64,000 nucleotides of DNA, from NCBI RefSeq assembly GCF_016653405.1, contig NZ_NHSN01000001.1:84513-148512 (forward strand), written 5' to 3'. A program made the translations under genes and the position numbers. Below the pieces are notes generated by a model. The model worked only from the letters and a program-made list of their open reading frames with translations, made no database searches and was not told the DNA's origin. Origin of the DNA: Halorhodospira halophila (GTDB lineage: Bacteria > Pseudomonadota > Gammaproteobacteria > Nitrococcales > Halorhodospiraceae). This document shows, piece by piece, positions 52,347-60,731 of this stretch (its first letter is position 1; each line of letters begins with the position of its first letter).

Positions 52347-55300
52347 TCAGTTGAACTTCTCTGCCCGCTTGATGAGCTTGTCCAGGCCCGGCTCGTTCGG
52401 GTCGAACGGGGTGCCCGGGTGGATCGCGAACGAGGCGCACTTCTCCGCCGCGCGGACGATGTCCTTGAACGACGCCCCCTTCGGATCCTTCACAACGACC
52501 TGCTTGTTGTCGTCGTACTCAAAAACGCCGGGGGCGATGTCGATGCAGTCATCGCACGCGGTGCACTCGTTGCTCTCCACCCACACCGGATCGTGGGCTG
52601 CGGTGGGCGCGGCATCGGCAGCGCCCCCGTCATCGGCCCCCTGACCCTGCGCGCCCGCGGAGGACACCGCCGACTCGGGGGCGGCGAGCGCGCCGGCCAG
52701 CTGGCCGGAATCCTCGCCGCTGGCCATGGAGACCAGGGCCGCGCTGATCCGTTGCGCCATCTCCTGACGCGTCCGGGCAGCCACGGCCTGCTCATCGACC
52801 TCTTCACGATCCAGTCCGAGCAGACCCTTGAGCTGATGCCAGAAGTCACGTCGCTCCTCGGTCGAGCGGACCAGCTCCTCGGAGACGATGACCCGGACCA
52901 GTCGGTTCTGCTTGTCCACGGCCCAGATGTAGGGGAACAGGCCCTCGCGATCCTCTTCGTCGAGCTCCAGCAGCTCCACCAGCGGGATCATGTCGTCGTT
53001 CCACTTCTCCGGCGGCACCTGCTTGAAGTGCTTGCGGAAGCGACCCTCGGTCAGCGCGAAGTCGGCAAAGGTCATGGGTAGTTCCATGCTCTGCTCCGCG
53101 CCCTCCTCGTCGAGGTAGTTGAGGGTGTACGTCGGCCAGTCCTGCTCGACCTCAGGGTTACCCTCGAGATCACTGCACTCGCGGAACGTGGTGCCGCGAT
53201 CCGGGTTGTAGCGGAACAGCGGGTAGGCCCGGCCGTCCACTGCCATACGCGACTGCATGAAGGCCACATCGTCCCCCACTCCGTGCTCCGGCGGGCAGAC
53301 GGCGTAGACGTTGAACACCGCTGGACGCCGGGTGTTGAGACCCTCGATGAAGCTCTCCAGCAGGTGCGTGACGTTGGCGATGGTCCCCTGCGCGACATAA
53401 CTGGTGCGGTGGGCCATGCCGATGAGGCTGATCTCCTTGCGGATCTCGTTCTTGCCCTTCCAGGCCTTGCCGTAGGGCGCCATGTCCGAGACCTGGCTGA
53501 TGAACCCAGAGGTGCAGGCCTGGCCACCGGTGTTGGAGTAGACCTGGGTATCGAGCACCAGCACCTTCACCGGCTTCCCGGACATCATGGCCCGCGACAG
53601 GTTTTGGAAGCCGATGTCGTACATGGCGCCGTCGCCGCCCAGGCTGACCACCGGCGGGCACAGGGCGTACTCCTCGTCGGTGAAGTTCTCCCAGTTGAAC
53701 TGGGCGAAGAACGCGTCGTGCTCGGCCGGATCGTACTTGCCGGCGAGTTCGAGTTCGGCCATGCGGATGGCCTTGAAGCCATCGGCCATCTTCGACATGT
53801 GCCCCTCGAAGATGCCCACTGCCATCGACGGGCTGTCCTGGAACAGGTGGCTGGTCCACGGGAACGGATAGGGGTTGTAGGGATACGTGCTCCCCCAGAC
53901 CGAGGTGCAGCCTGTGGCGTTGATCACGCCCATGTGGGTACGGCCGCGGCCGGTCGGCCCCTCGGTGTAGCGCCAGCGCAGATCCTTGAGCCGGGCCAGC
54001 ACGTCGGTAGCCCACTTCAGCCAGTCGGGATCCACAGTCTGGCTGCCCCGCCCCTCATCCAGCGTGCCGGACAAGCGCGAGAGCGTCAGGTCACGGTCCG
54101 AGTGTGCCTGGATGGCCTCGTGGACCGCGTGGACGTCGGAGATATCCATGCCTTCGGCCAGCTTGAGGCGGATGTGCTGCTCCAGCCGGGCGATCAGGTC
54201 GTCAATCTTCTTGACGTGCTCCTTGACCCGGGGCTGCATCAGCGCCGAGACCGTGGAGGTAAACAGGTGCACCGCGGTCTTCTCGCCGCAGCCCAGGCAT
54301 GCGCCGTCGCCGGCGTTCAACGACTCGTAGTTGGTCTTATCGAGCAGCAGCGTCTCCAGGGCGCCGATGCCCTCATCCAGGTCGTCGATGCGGATGTAAT
54401 CCTTGCTGGTGCTCGGCAGATCAAGCCAGAAGTCCCAATTGCGCCGCATTCGGTCGACGTCGTCCTGGGTCTGTGTCACCGCCTCGAGGGCACCCTCGTC
54501 ACAGATGCGGACGCACTCCATGCACCCCTTGCAGGTATACGGATTGACCGCCAGGGAGAACAGACCGCCACTGCCGGGGCTGCGCTTCTCCTGCGCGGAG
54601 AAGAACGGCTTGGTGACGGCGAACTGGAAGTCGCCGATCTGCTCGCGCAGCGATGCCAGCTCCCGCTCCAGACGCTCCTTATCGCCGCCATCGAGCGTGC
54701 TATCGGCCAGCAGGCGCTGGATGGAGTCGTCGAGTTCAGCGTGGAAGTCGGCCTCCTCGCCGGCCTCGAGCAGCGCACTGCGCAGCCGCTTCTCAAGATC
54801 GCGCACGGCGCGCCGCAGATGGCGTGTCGGCTGGGTCTTCTCGATACGACGCACGCCGGTGTCGAAGATCTCGCCGATGCTGTTGACCAGCCCGGGCAGT
54901 GCGGTGTCCGGACAGACCGCGTAGCAGTCCCCGCAGGCCGTGCACTTGGCCGGATCCCAGGCGGGGTACTCGAAGCGTACCTGGGTCATGTCCCGGTAGA
55001 TCGCCGTGGACGCCGGGATCAGCGACTGCGCCATGAAGGGATCGGCCAGGTTGTCACTGCCCTGCCCGGCGACATAGAAGCTGCCGGTCTGCTCCCAGAA
55101 ACGGTGGATATCCGAACGCGCATCCTCGGACTTGGGCAGACGCTTGAGCATCACCGGCATCTCCGGCATGGCCCGCTGCTCGCCCGAAGCCGGCGCCACG
55201 GCACCGCTGAGGGTCTTGTCGGTGATCTCCACCAGTTCATCGAAGCCGCGGCGGACCACCCGCAGGTTGTCCTCCACCACGCGGCGCCCCTTGCTGCCGA

Positions 55301-57317
55301 ACTTCTGCTCGAGCTGCTCCTCGATAGCGCGGAAAAGTGAGTCACGTGTCAGGCCGCGGCGCTGCATAAGCGGCGACGACGCGAAAAACGCGCCCTGGAA
55401 GGCAATGCCCTGCATGCGGAACTGCAGATCGGCATCCGAGGCCTCGTCCCGGGCAATCTTGAACGCATCGAGATAGTAGACGTGGATATCGTTCTCGACG
55501 ATGTAGCGCTGGGCCTCCGCCGGGAAGCTCTCCCAGACGGCTGCCGGCGAGTCCAGGTTCGACTGGATAACGAACGTCCCGCCCTTGGCCAGGCCGGCCA
55601 GCGGGTTGGAGTGATCGAAGACGTTCGGGTCCGGCGACAGGACAACCTCGACCTCCTTGAGCTCGCTGCTGACCCGGATTGGCTCCGGCGCAGCAGCCAG
55701 GTAATAGGTGGTCGGCTGCCCCTTCTTCTCGGAGCCGTACTTCGGGTTCGCCTTGATGTGGAAGTCGAGCAGGTCGAAGAGCGTCATGGCCAGGTTCTTG
55801 CCCGTGGTCATGGCGCCCCAACCGCCAACCGAGTGCAGCCGCGCGGTGATCGCCTCATCGGGCATCAGGCTCGGGTTCTCGGAACCGCGCAGTGCCATCT
55901 TCTCGATACCCGGGTAGGCCTCCTGCACCTTCTGCTGATGCACCTCCTGGGTGGGCGTCGCCGGGTTGGGCCGGATGAAGTCCACCGACAGGTAAAAGAA
56001 CGTCTGCTGCGGCCCGTCGCCGAGCATGTTCTCCACGGCGGCGATCAGCCCCTCGGGCTGCAGGTCGCGCGAGCCCAAGCCGTAGGCACCGGAATAGATC
56101 CGCGGCATGTCCCCGCCGCCGAAGGACGGATAATCCGGGTACGGTTTGCCTTCCCCGGCGATGCGGTTCTCCAGGCACTTGGTCAGTGCCGCCCGGGTTT
56201 CGCGGGCCAGGGGCAGATCCTCGGCCAACGGCTGATCCGTGCGCTCGAGCACGGCGACGCCCTTGCGCCCCTTGAGCAGCTGGGCCAGGTCGGCGCCAGG
56301 GAAGGGACGGAACATGGTCAGATTGACCACGCCCACCGGGATGCCGCGCGTATCCCGCAGGTAATCGGCCACCGCCTCGGCAGTGGCCACCATGCTGCCC
56401 TGACCGACAATGACGTACTCGGCGTCGTCCATCCGGTAACCGGAGACCCGGTTGTAGCGCCGGCCGGTCAGCTGGGAGAACTCCTCCATGCAGGCGTCGG
56501 CGATCTCGGGCAGGTGGGCGTAGAAGTACGGCCGCTGGGCAGCCACCTGCTGCATGTAGGCGTCCTGGTTCTGCACCGAACCGGAGAGCATCGGGTTGTC
56601 GACATCCCAAATGGCGGGGATACGGCGGCGCTGCTCGCCATAGAGCATCCGCTGCGCCGGGGTCGGACAGTCGATGATATCGTCGGCACTGCCCAGGTAC
56701 TCCTGGATCAGCTCCCGCTCGGGGATGCGCAGCGACTCGATCAGGTGAGTGGTCAGGAAGCCGTCCTGACCGACGATACCCGGGTTGAGCGCCAGCTCGG
56801 CGATCTTGTGGGAGATGATGTTCAGGTCCGCCGCCTCCTGGGCGTTCTTGGCGAAGACCTGGAAGAAGCCGGTGTCGTCGACGCAGTGGTAGTCGTCGTG
56901 GCCGGCATGGACGTTGAGCGCGCCCTTGGTGATGGCGCGGCAGCCCATGTTGAGGATGTACGGCAGTCGCTTGCCGGCAGCGGCATAGAGCGATTCGTGC
57001 ATGAACGCCACGCCCTGCGCCGACGAGAAATTAATCGCCCGCAGGCCGGTCATCGACAGCCCGGCGGTCATCGCCGCAGCGGCGTGCTCGGACTCCGGCT
57101 CGATGAAGATCAGCGAGCGACCGGAGACATTGATATGACCCTTGGAGACCTCCTCGGCCCACATCTCACCCATGTCCGTGGACGGAGTGATCGGGTAGGC
57201 GCCGGCGGCGTCCGAGGATTCGCGCTCGCACTGGATGACGGCACTGTTGCCGTCCATCGCCCCGCGAATCCCCTGATACTTCATCAGGTCCTGCGACGTA
57301 GTGCGCTTGAAAAGCAT
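52347..57317 (-). CDS. nifJ: Giant pyruvate:ferredoxin (2-oxoacid) oxidoreductase with C-terminal ferredoxin
   Basis: 1656-residue single-chain 2-oxoacid:ferredoxin oxidoreductase; the family is usually ~1170-1200. In order: alpha-type domain (AYPITPSTDMGEMWAEE), domain II, gamma-type domain (SVGGWGAMTTGKN), first 4Fe-4S motif CTACGDCYAVCP (from 792), a charged helical insert (~830-905), second motif CKGCMECVRIC (from 929), thiamine-diphosphate domain (GDGACLGCGEKT ~1003, SLGGDGAMYDIG, YSNTGGQ) with another helical insert (~1025-1115), and after a variable linker a C-terminal 4Fe-4S domain (CTACDDCIDIAPGVF, ~1586; AEKCASF). It interconverts a 2-oxoacid plus CoA with acyl-CoA, CO2 and reduced ferredoxin; pyruvate is likely but unproven. 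Excellent GGGGAGG site before ATG 57317. It is inserted between rnfB and rnfC. Confidence 0.9.
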   Translation of the reverse strand: MLFKRTTSQDLMKYQGIRGAMDGNSAVIQCERESSDAAGAYPITPSTDMGEMWAEEVSKGHINVSGRSLIFIEPESEHAAAAMTAGLSMTGLRAINFSSAQGVAFMHESLYAAAGKRLPYILNMGCRAITKGALNVHAGHDDYHCVDDTGFFQVFAKNAQEAADLNIISHKIAELALNPGIVGQDGFLTTHLIESLRIPERELIQEYLGSADDIIDCPTPAQRMLYGEQRRRIPAIWDVDNPMLSGSVQNQDAYMQQVAAQRPYFYAHLPEIADACMEEFSQLTGRRYNRVSGYRMDDAEYVIVGQGSMVATAEAVADYLRDTRGIPVGVVNLTMFRPFPGADLAQLLKGRKGVAVLERTDQPLAEDLPLARETRAALTKCLENRIAGEGKPYPDYPSFGGGDMPRIYSGAYGLGSRDLQPEGLIAAVENMLGDGPQQTFFYLSVDFIRPNPATPTQEVHQQKVQEAYPGIEKMALRGSENPSLMPDEAITARLHSVGGWGAMTTGKNLAMTLFDLLDFHIKANPKYGSEKKGQPTTYYLAAAPEPIRVSSELKEVEVVLSPDPNVFDHSNPLAGLAKGGTFVIQSNLDSPAAVWESFPAEAQRYIVENDIHVYYLDAFKIARDEASDADLQFRMQGIAFQGAFFASSPLMQRRGLTRDSLFRAIEEQLEQKFGSKGRRVVEDNLRVVRRGFDELVEITDKTLSGAVAPASGEQRAMPEMPVMLKRLPKSEDARSDIHRFWEQTGSFYVAGQGSDNLADPFMAQSLIPASTAIYRDMTQVRFEYPAWDPAKCTACGDCYAVCPDTALPGLVNSIGEIFDTGVRRIEKTQPTRHLRRAVRDLEKRLRSALLEAGEEADFHAELDDSIQRLLADSTLDGGDKERLERELASLREQIGDFQFAVTKPFFSAQEKRSPGSGGLFSLAVNPYTCKGCMECVRICDEGALEAVTQTQDDVDRMRRNWDFWLDLPSTSKDYIRIDDLDEGIGALETLLLDKTNYESLNAGDGACLGCGEKTAVHLFTSTVSALMQPRVKEHVKKIDDLIARLEQHIRLKLAEGMDISDVHAVHEAIQAHSDRDLTLSRLSGTLDEGRGSQTVDPDWLKWATDVLARLKDLRWRYTEGPTGRGRTHMGVINATGCTSVWGSTYPYNPYPFPWTSHLFQDSPSMAVGIFEGHMSKMADGFKAIRMAELELAGKYDPAEHDAFFAQFNWENFTDEEYALCPPVVSLGGDGAMYDIGFQNLSRAMMSGKPVKVLVLDTQVYSNTGGQACTSGFISQVSDMAPYGKAWKGKNEIRKEISLIGMAHRTSYVAQGTIANVTHLLESFIEGLNTRRPAVFNVYAVCPPEHGVGDDVAFMQSRMAVDGRAYPLFRYNPDRGTTFRECSDLEGNPEVEQDWPTYTLNYLDEEGAEQSMELPMTFADFALTEGRFRKHFKQVPPEKWNDDMIPLVELLELDEEDREGLFPYIWAVDKQNRLVRVIVSEELVRSTEERRDFWHQLKGLLGLDREEVDEQAVAARTRQEMAQRISAALVSMASGEDSGQLAGALAAPESAVSSAGAQGQGADDGGAADAAPTAAHDPVWVESNECTACDDCIDIAPGVFEYDDNKQVVVKDPKGASFKDIVRAAEKCASFAIHPGTPFDPNEPGLDKLIKRAEKFN

Positions 57318-57458
57318 ATCGCCTCCCCTAGCTTGCCCGGTCCGTCCGGACCGGTGCTCATTTCGAAATCTGTGTACCTGTAACCGCCAGACGCCACACC
57401 GCGGCGCCGGCCCGCGCGCATGCCGGCCGGCCAGCCATGCGGGCTGTAGCGCTGTGCC
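57318..57458 (-). other. rnfB-nifJ spacer
   Basis: 141 bases between rnfB and nifJ, the largest gap inside the operon. It contains a perfect 7-bp hairpin (CCGGTCC, loop GTCC, GGACCGG) near the nifJ start and a GC-rich tract. It may hold an internal promoter or processing site, but no clear -10/-35 pair was found. Confidence 0.4.
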
Positions 57459-58352
57459 TCAGACGCGAGGCAGGGGTTCCATGCGCGGTAGAGGTTCTTT
57501 GCGGGTGATCTTCCGTGCGCCCGCACCCCGTCGGGGCTCACCGTCTTCCAACCAGACAATGGCGCCCGTTGGACAACGTTCGATCGCCACTGGTGAGGCC
57601 AGGTCGTTCTTGCTGTAGTCGATCACCGCCAGGTTATTTTCCATGCGGATCAGACCTTCCGGCGCGTCGGCTGCACAGCGCCCGCAGGCAGTGCAGACGA
57701 CCTCACAGTGGGATTCGGCCTCGTCCTGCGGATCCTGGTTGCGGCAATTGATCCACAGGCGGTGGCTTTCGGGTTGCAGGCTGAAGAGGTCTTTTGGACA
57801 GATTTCGACGCAATCACCGCAGCCGGTGCATTTTTCGGCATCCACGATCGGCAGGCCATACCGGTTGAGCTCAATGGCGTCGAAACCGCACTCGTCCTCG
57901 CAGTCACCAAGGCCGAGACAGCCCCAGACACAGCCCTTGCCACCGCCGGCGACCAGCGCCGCCGCTCGACAGGACTTGAGCCCCTCGTAGCGCGCCCGGG
58001 TAGCCGCCACGTGGGTGCCGCCAGCGCAGGCCAGTCGGGCGATTAGCCGCTCCTGGTCGCCTACGCTGACACCGAGCAGGTCAGCGATCTGCTGATTCAA
58101 CTCGGGGGAGTTGACTGTACACCGGGAAGGCTGGGTGTCGCCGTTGATCAGGGCTTCGGCAAACGGGCGACAGCCCGCGACCCCGCAGGCCCCGCAGTTC
58201 GCCCGAGGCAGCAGGTCCTCGATCTCGTCGATTCGCGGATCCTCGTAGACGTAGAGCCGCCGATTGGCCACGGCGAGCATCGCGGCCAGGAGGATACCCA
58301 GGCTCGCCATCACGCCGCCCGCCAGGGCGATCTGTGTCATTGCCGAAGTCAC
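57459..58352 (-). CDS. rnfB: Rnf electron transport complex subunit B, long form
   Basis: Ferredoxin-interacting Fe-S subunit. The 297-residue protein has an N-terminal membrane helix (~8-28), a 4Fe-4S domain (ANCGACGVAGCRPFAEAL, with a fourth Cys in SRCTVNS), a Cys-rich segment KGCVWGCLGLGDCEDECGF, a ferredoxin motif CTGCGDCVEICPKDLF and a further CTACGRCAADAP with ERCPTGAI. E. coli RsxB is about 190 residues, so this is the extended multi-cluster form typical of anaerobes. The GTG start at 58352 has AGGGA upstream; an in-frame ATG four codons later is possible. First gene of rnfB-nifJ-rnfCDGEA. Confidence 0.94.
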   Translation of the reverse strand: MTSAMTQIALAGGVMASLGILLAAMLAVANRRLYVYEDPRIDEIEDLLPRANCGACGVAGCRPFAEALINGDTQPSRCTVNSPELNQQIADLLGVSVGDQERLIARLACAGGTHVAATRARYEGLKSCRAAALVAGGGKGCVWGCLGLGDCEDECGFDAIELNRYGLPIVDAEKCTGCGDCVEICPKDLFSLQPESHRLWINCRNQDPQDEAESHCEVVCTACGRCAADAPEGLIRMENNLAVIDYSKNDLASPVAIERCPTGAIVWLEDGEPRRGAGARKITRKEPLPRMEPLPRV

Positions 58353-58410
58353 TCGCTGCGTCCCTTCCCGATGGTGTTAACGGTATTGTGCAGTGAACAA
58401 TAGCGAGTGG

Positions 58411-58440
58411 AAATTACCCTCATAGAGGTCGACAGGTCAA
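58411..58440 (-). promoter_or_regulatory. Candidate promoter of the rnf-nifJ operon
   Basis: On the minus strand TTGACC (58435-58440) and TAATTT (58411-58416) are 18 bases apart, giving a leader of about 50 bases before the rnfB GTG. Between them and the gene lies TTGTGCAGTGAACAA (plus strand, 58386-58400), a short imperfect dyad that could bind a CRP/FNR-type regulator, though its spacing differs from the FNR consensus. Confidence 0.45.
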
Positions 58441-58477
58441 ATCCCGATGGGTTTTCCGGTGCCCGCGACCACCCGCT

Positions 58478-58490
58478 CGCGCGCGCGCGC
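58478..58490. repeat. Alternating CG tract in the rnfB-iorA control region
   Basis: Thirteen bases of strictly alternating C and G lie just upstream of the iorA promoter candidate. Such tracts can adopt left-handed DNA under negative supercoiling; whether this one matters is unknown. Confidence 0.6.
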
Positions 58491-58500
58491 TCCCATCATG

Positions 58501-58529
58501 TTGATCCCCCACCCCTTGCTCTCTATGCT
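58501..58529 (+). promoter_or_regulatory. Candidate sigma-70 promoter of iorA
   Basis: TTGATC (58501-58506) and TATGCT (58524-58529) are separated by exactly 17 bases, with five of six and four of six consensus matches respectively; transcription would start near 58536, about 47 bases before the iorA ATG. This is one of the best promoter matches in the window. Confidence 0.55.
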
Positions 58530-58582
58530 CTACCGGCCTGAAATCGCAGTCCGGACAACGAGTCAGTCCCCAGGAGCAGTGC

Positions 58583-60178
58583 ATGCCCGATCAATTCCTC
58601 ACAGGCAATGAAGCCGTCGCCCAAGCCGCACTCGACGGCGCCGTGTCCCTGGGTACCGGCTATCCGGGAACCCCCTCGACCGAGATCCTCGAGCGCCTCG
58701 ACCACCTCGGAGGGCGTGCCCAGTGGGCTCCCAACGAGAAGGTGGCCCTTGAGGTCGGCCTCGGCGTGGCCTACGGCAACGCCCGGGCCCTAGTGACTAT
58801 GAAGCACGTCGGCCTCAACGTGGCCGCTGACGCGTTGTTCTCCGCTACCTACACCGGTGTAGCCGAGGGCCTGGTCATCGCCGTCGCCGACGACCCGGGA
58901 ATGCACTCCAGCCAGAACGAGCAGGACACCCGCCGCTATGCCGAAGCCTCCGGGGCACCGATGCTCGAGCCCGGCGACAGCCAGGAGGCGTACGACTATA
59001 CGCTCAAGGCCCTGGAACTCTCCGCTCGTTTCCAGTTGCCGGTGATCCTGCGTTTGACCACACGGATCTGCCACTCCAAGGGGCGGGTCCGCACCCGCAC
59101 CGAACGGGCGCAGGTGCCCGCGCCGCGGTACGAGCGGGACATCCCCGGTCGGGTCATGATCCCTGGCTACGCGCGTCCGGCCCACGTCCGGCTGCGCGAA
59201 CGCCTGGCCAACCTTGCGCGCTCCGAGGTGTCGGCGGAGCTGCTCGTCGAGGAGGGCGAGGATACGAGCCTGGGGATCATCGCCGACGGCGTGGCTGCAG
59301 CCCATGCCCGGGAGGCCGCCCCCGGAGCTCGCCTGCTCAAGCCGGGGCTGACCCACCCGCTACCCATCGAGGCCATGCGCGCCTTCGCCGCCAAGGTGGA
59401 CCGTTGCGTAGTGATCGAAGAGGGGGATCCGTACCTCTACACCGCCGCTCGGGCAGCGGACATCCCGGTGGAGGGCAAGCCGGAGCGCTTCCGTTTCGGT
59501 GAGCTCAACGCCGACCGGGTCCGCCGCATCCTCGCCGGCGACGAGAGCCCGGAGCCCGAACCGGAGGAACCGGGCAAGCCGCCGCGGCTCTGTGCCGACT
59601 GCTCCCATAGACAGGTGTTCCAGACCCTGTCCCGGCACGAGTGCATCGTTGCCGGAGACATCGGCTGCTACACCCTCGGCGTCATGCCTCCCTTCGAGGC
59701 GATGGACACCTGCGTATGCATGGGCGCGAGCGTCGGCGTCGGGCTCGGCCTGCGCCATGCCCTCCCCGCCGACCAGGCACGACGGGTGGTGAGCGTCATC
59801 GGCGACAGCACCTTCGTGCATACCGGCCTCCCCGGGCTGGCCGAGATGGCCTATAACCCGCCGGCCACCGGCCACGTGCTGCTCATACTCGACAACGACA
59901 CCACAGCCATGACCGGGCTCCAGGAGCACCCGGGCACAGGCCGACAGATCGACCACCACCCGGCCACCAGCAAGCTCAACTACGAGGCCGTCGCCCTGGC
60001 GATGGGCATCACCCGGGTGCACACGGTGGATCCGGTCGAGGCTCAGGACGAGTTCGAGCGACTGCTCACCGACGCCTTGGCCAGCGACGAGCTCACCCTG
60101 ATCGTGGCCAGGCGCCCCTGCCCGCTGGCCAGCCGGCGCCTGGCCGCACTTCAGGCCGAGCAGGAGTCGTCGTCATGA
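58583..60178 (+). CDS. iorA: Indolepyruvate (aryl-2-oxoacid) oxidoreductase alpha subunit, lacking ferredoxin module
   Basis: Thiamine-diphosphate subunit oxidising aryl pyruvates from Trp, Phe and Tyr to aryl-acetyl-CoA. The 531-residue protein shows the IorA opening FLTGNEAVAQAALDGAV, GYPGTPSTEILE, DDPGMHSSQNEQDTR, the CADCSHRQVF segment and the TPP motif GDIGCYTLGV with DNDTTAMTG. Canonical IorA has about 100 more residues bearing two 4Fe-4S motifs after the RRPC position; here the chain ends LASRRLAALQAEQESSS, so the ferredoxin module is missing and no frame downstream encodes it. AGGAG lies eight bases before the ATG. It overlaps iorB by four bases. Confidence 0.87.
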   Translation: MPDQFLTGNEAVAQAALDGAVSLGTGYPGTPSTEILERLDHLGGRAQWAPNEKVALEVGLGVAYGNARALVTMKHVGLNVAADALFSATYTGVAEGLVIAVADDPGMHSSQNEQDTRRYAEASGAPMLEPGDSQEAYDYTLKALELSARFQLPVILRLTTRICHSKGRVRTRTERAQVPAPRYERDIPGRVMIPGYARPAHVRLRERLANLARSEVSAELLVEEGEDTSLGIIADGVAAAHAREAAPGARLLKPGLTHPLPIEAMRAFAAKVDRCVVIEEGDPYLYTAARAADIPVEGKPERFRFGELNADRVRRILAGDESPEPEPEEPGKPPRLCADCSHRQVFQTLSRHECIVAGDIGCYTLGVMPPFEAMDTCVCMGASVGVGLGLRHALPADQARRVVSVIGDSTFVHTGLPGLAEMAYNPPATGHVLLILDNDTTAMTGLQEHPGTGRQIDHHPATSKLNYEAVALAMGITRVHTVDPVEAQDEFERLLTDALASDELTLIVARRPCPLASRRLAALQAEQESSS

Positions 60179-60720
60179 CTGACGAGCACGGCGTAACCAA
60201 CATCGTCATTGCCGGACTCGGCGGCCAGGGGATCGTCACGGGCTCGGACATCCTGGCCGAGGCCGCCTTCAGCGCCGGCCACGACGTAAAGAAGAGCGAG
60301 ATCCACGGCATGAGTCAACGAGGCGGGTCGGTCAGCAGCGACATCCGCTTCGGGCCCCGGGTCCACAGCCCGATGGTGCCGCACGCCGAGGCCGACTTCC
60401 TGATCATCTCGGAATCGTCCCAGGTCCTGCCCAACCGCCATCGGCTGGCCCCTCACGGGCGCCTGATCACGCCGGACGCCGTCCCGCAGCTCTTCCAGGA
60501 CGAGGCATCGCAGCACGCCGCCCGCATGGTCAATGTCGCACTGCTCGGCGTGCTCAGTGCCCACCTCGACATCGACGAGACGCACTGGATCGACGCCATC
60601 CGCGGTCAGCTGCCCGATAAGCTCCACGAGATGAACCTGCGCGTATTCCGCCAGGCGCGGGGCATCGAGGCCCTGTTCGGCACTCTAACCAGCCATTCAC
60701 GCCCCCGACCCACTCTGTGA
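60175..60720 (+). CDS. iorB: Indolepyruvate oxidoreductase beta subunit
   Basis: 181-residue gamma-type domain partner of IorA, with NIVIAGLGGQGIVTGSDILAE (9-29) and the SEIHGMSQRGGSVSSDIRFG core that contacts the alpha subunit and CoA. Start ATG overlaps the iorA stop (ATGA). It ends 11 bases before the ligase start; an overlapping GTG at 60717 is an alternative ligase start. Confidence 0.93.
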   Translation: MTDEHGVTNIVIAGLGGQGIVTGSDILAEAAFSAGHDVKKSEIHGMSQRGGSVSSDIRFGPRVHSPMVPHAEADFLIISESSQVLPNRHRLAPHGRLITPDAVPQLFQDEASQHAARMVNVALLGVLSAHLDIDETHWIDAIRGQLPDKLHEMNLRVFRQARGIEALFGTLTSHSRPRPTL

Positions 60721-60731
60721 CGAGGGAGACC

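Noticed and set aside
53283..55340. 685-codon open frame antisense to nifJ on the plus strand
   Set aside because: High-GC codon bias leaves long antisense frames open. It has no recognisable domain and nifJ on the other strand is certain.
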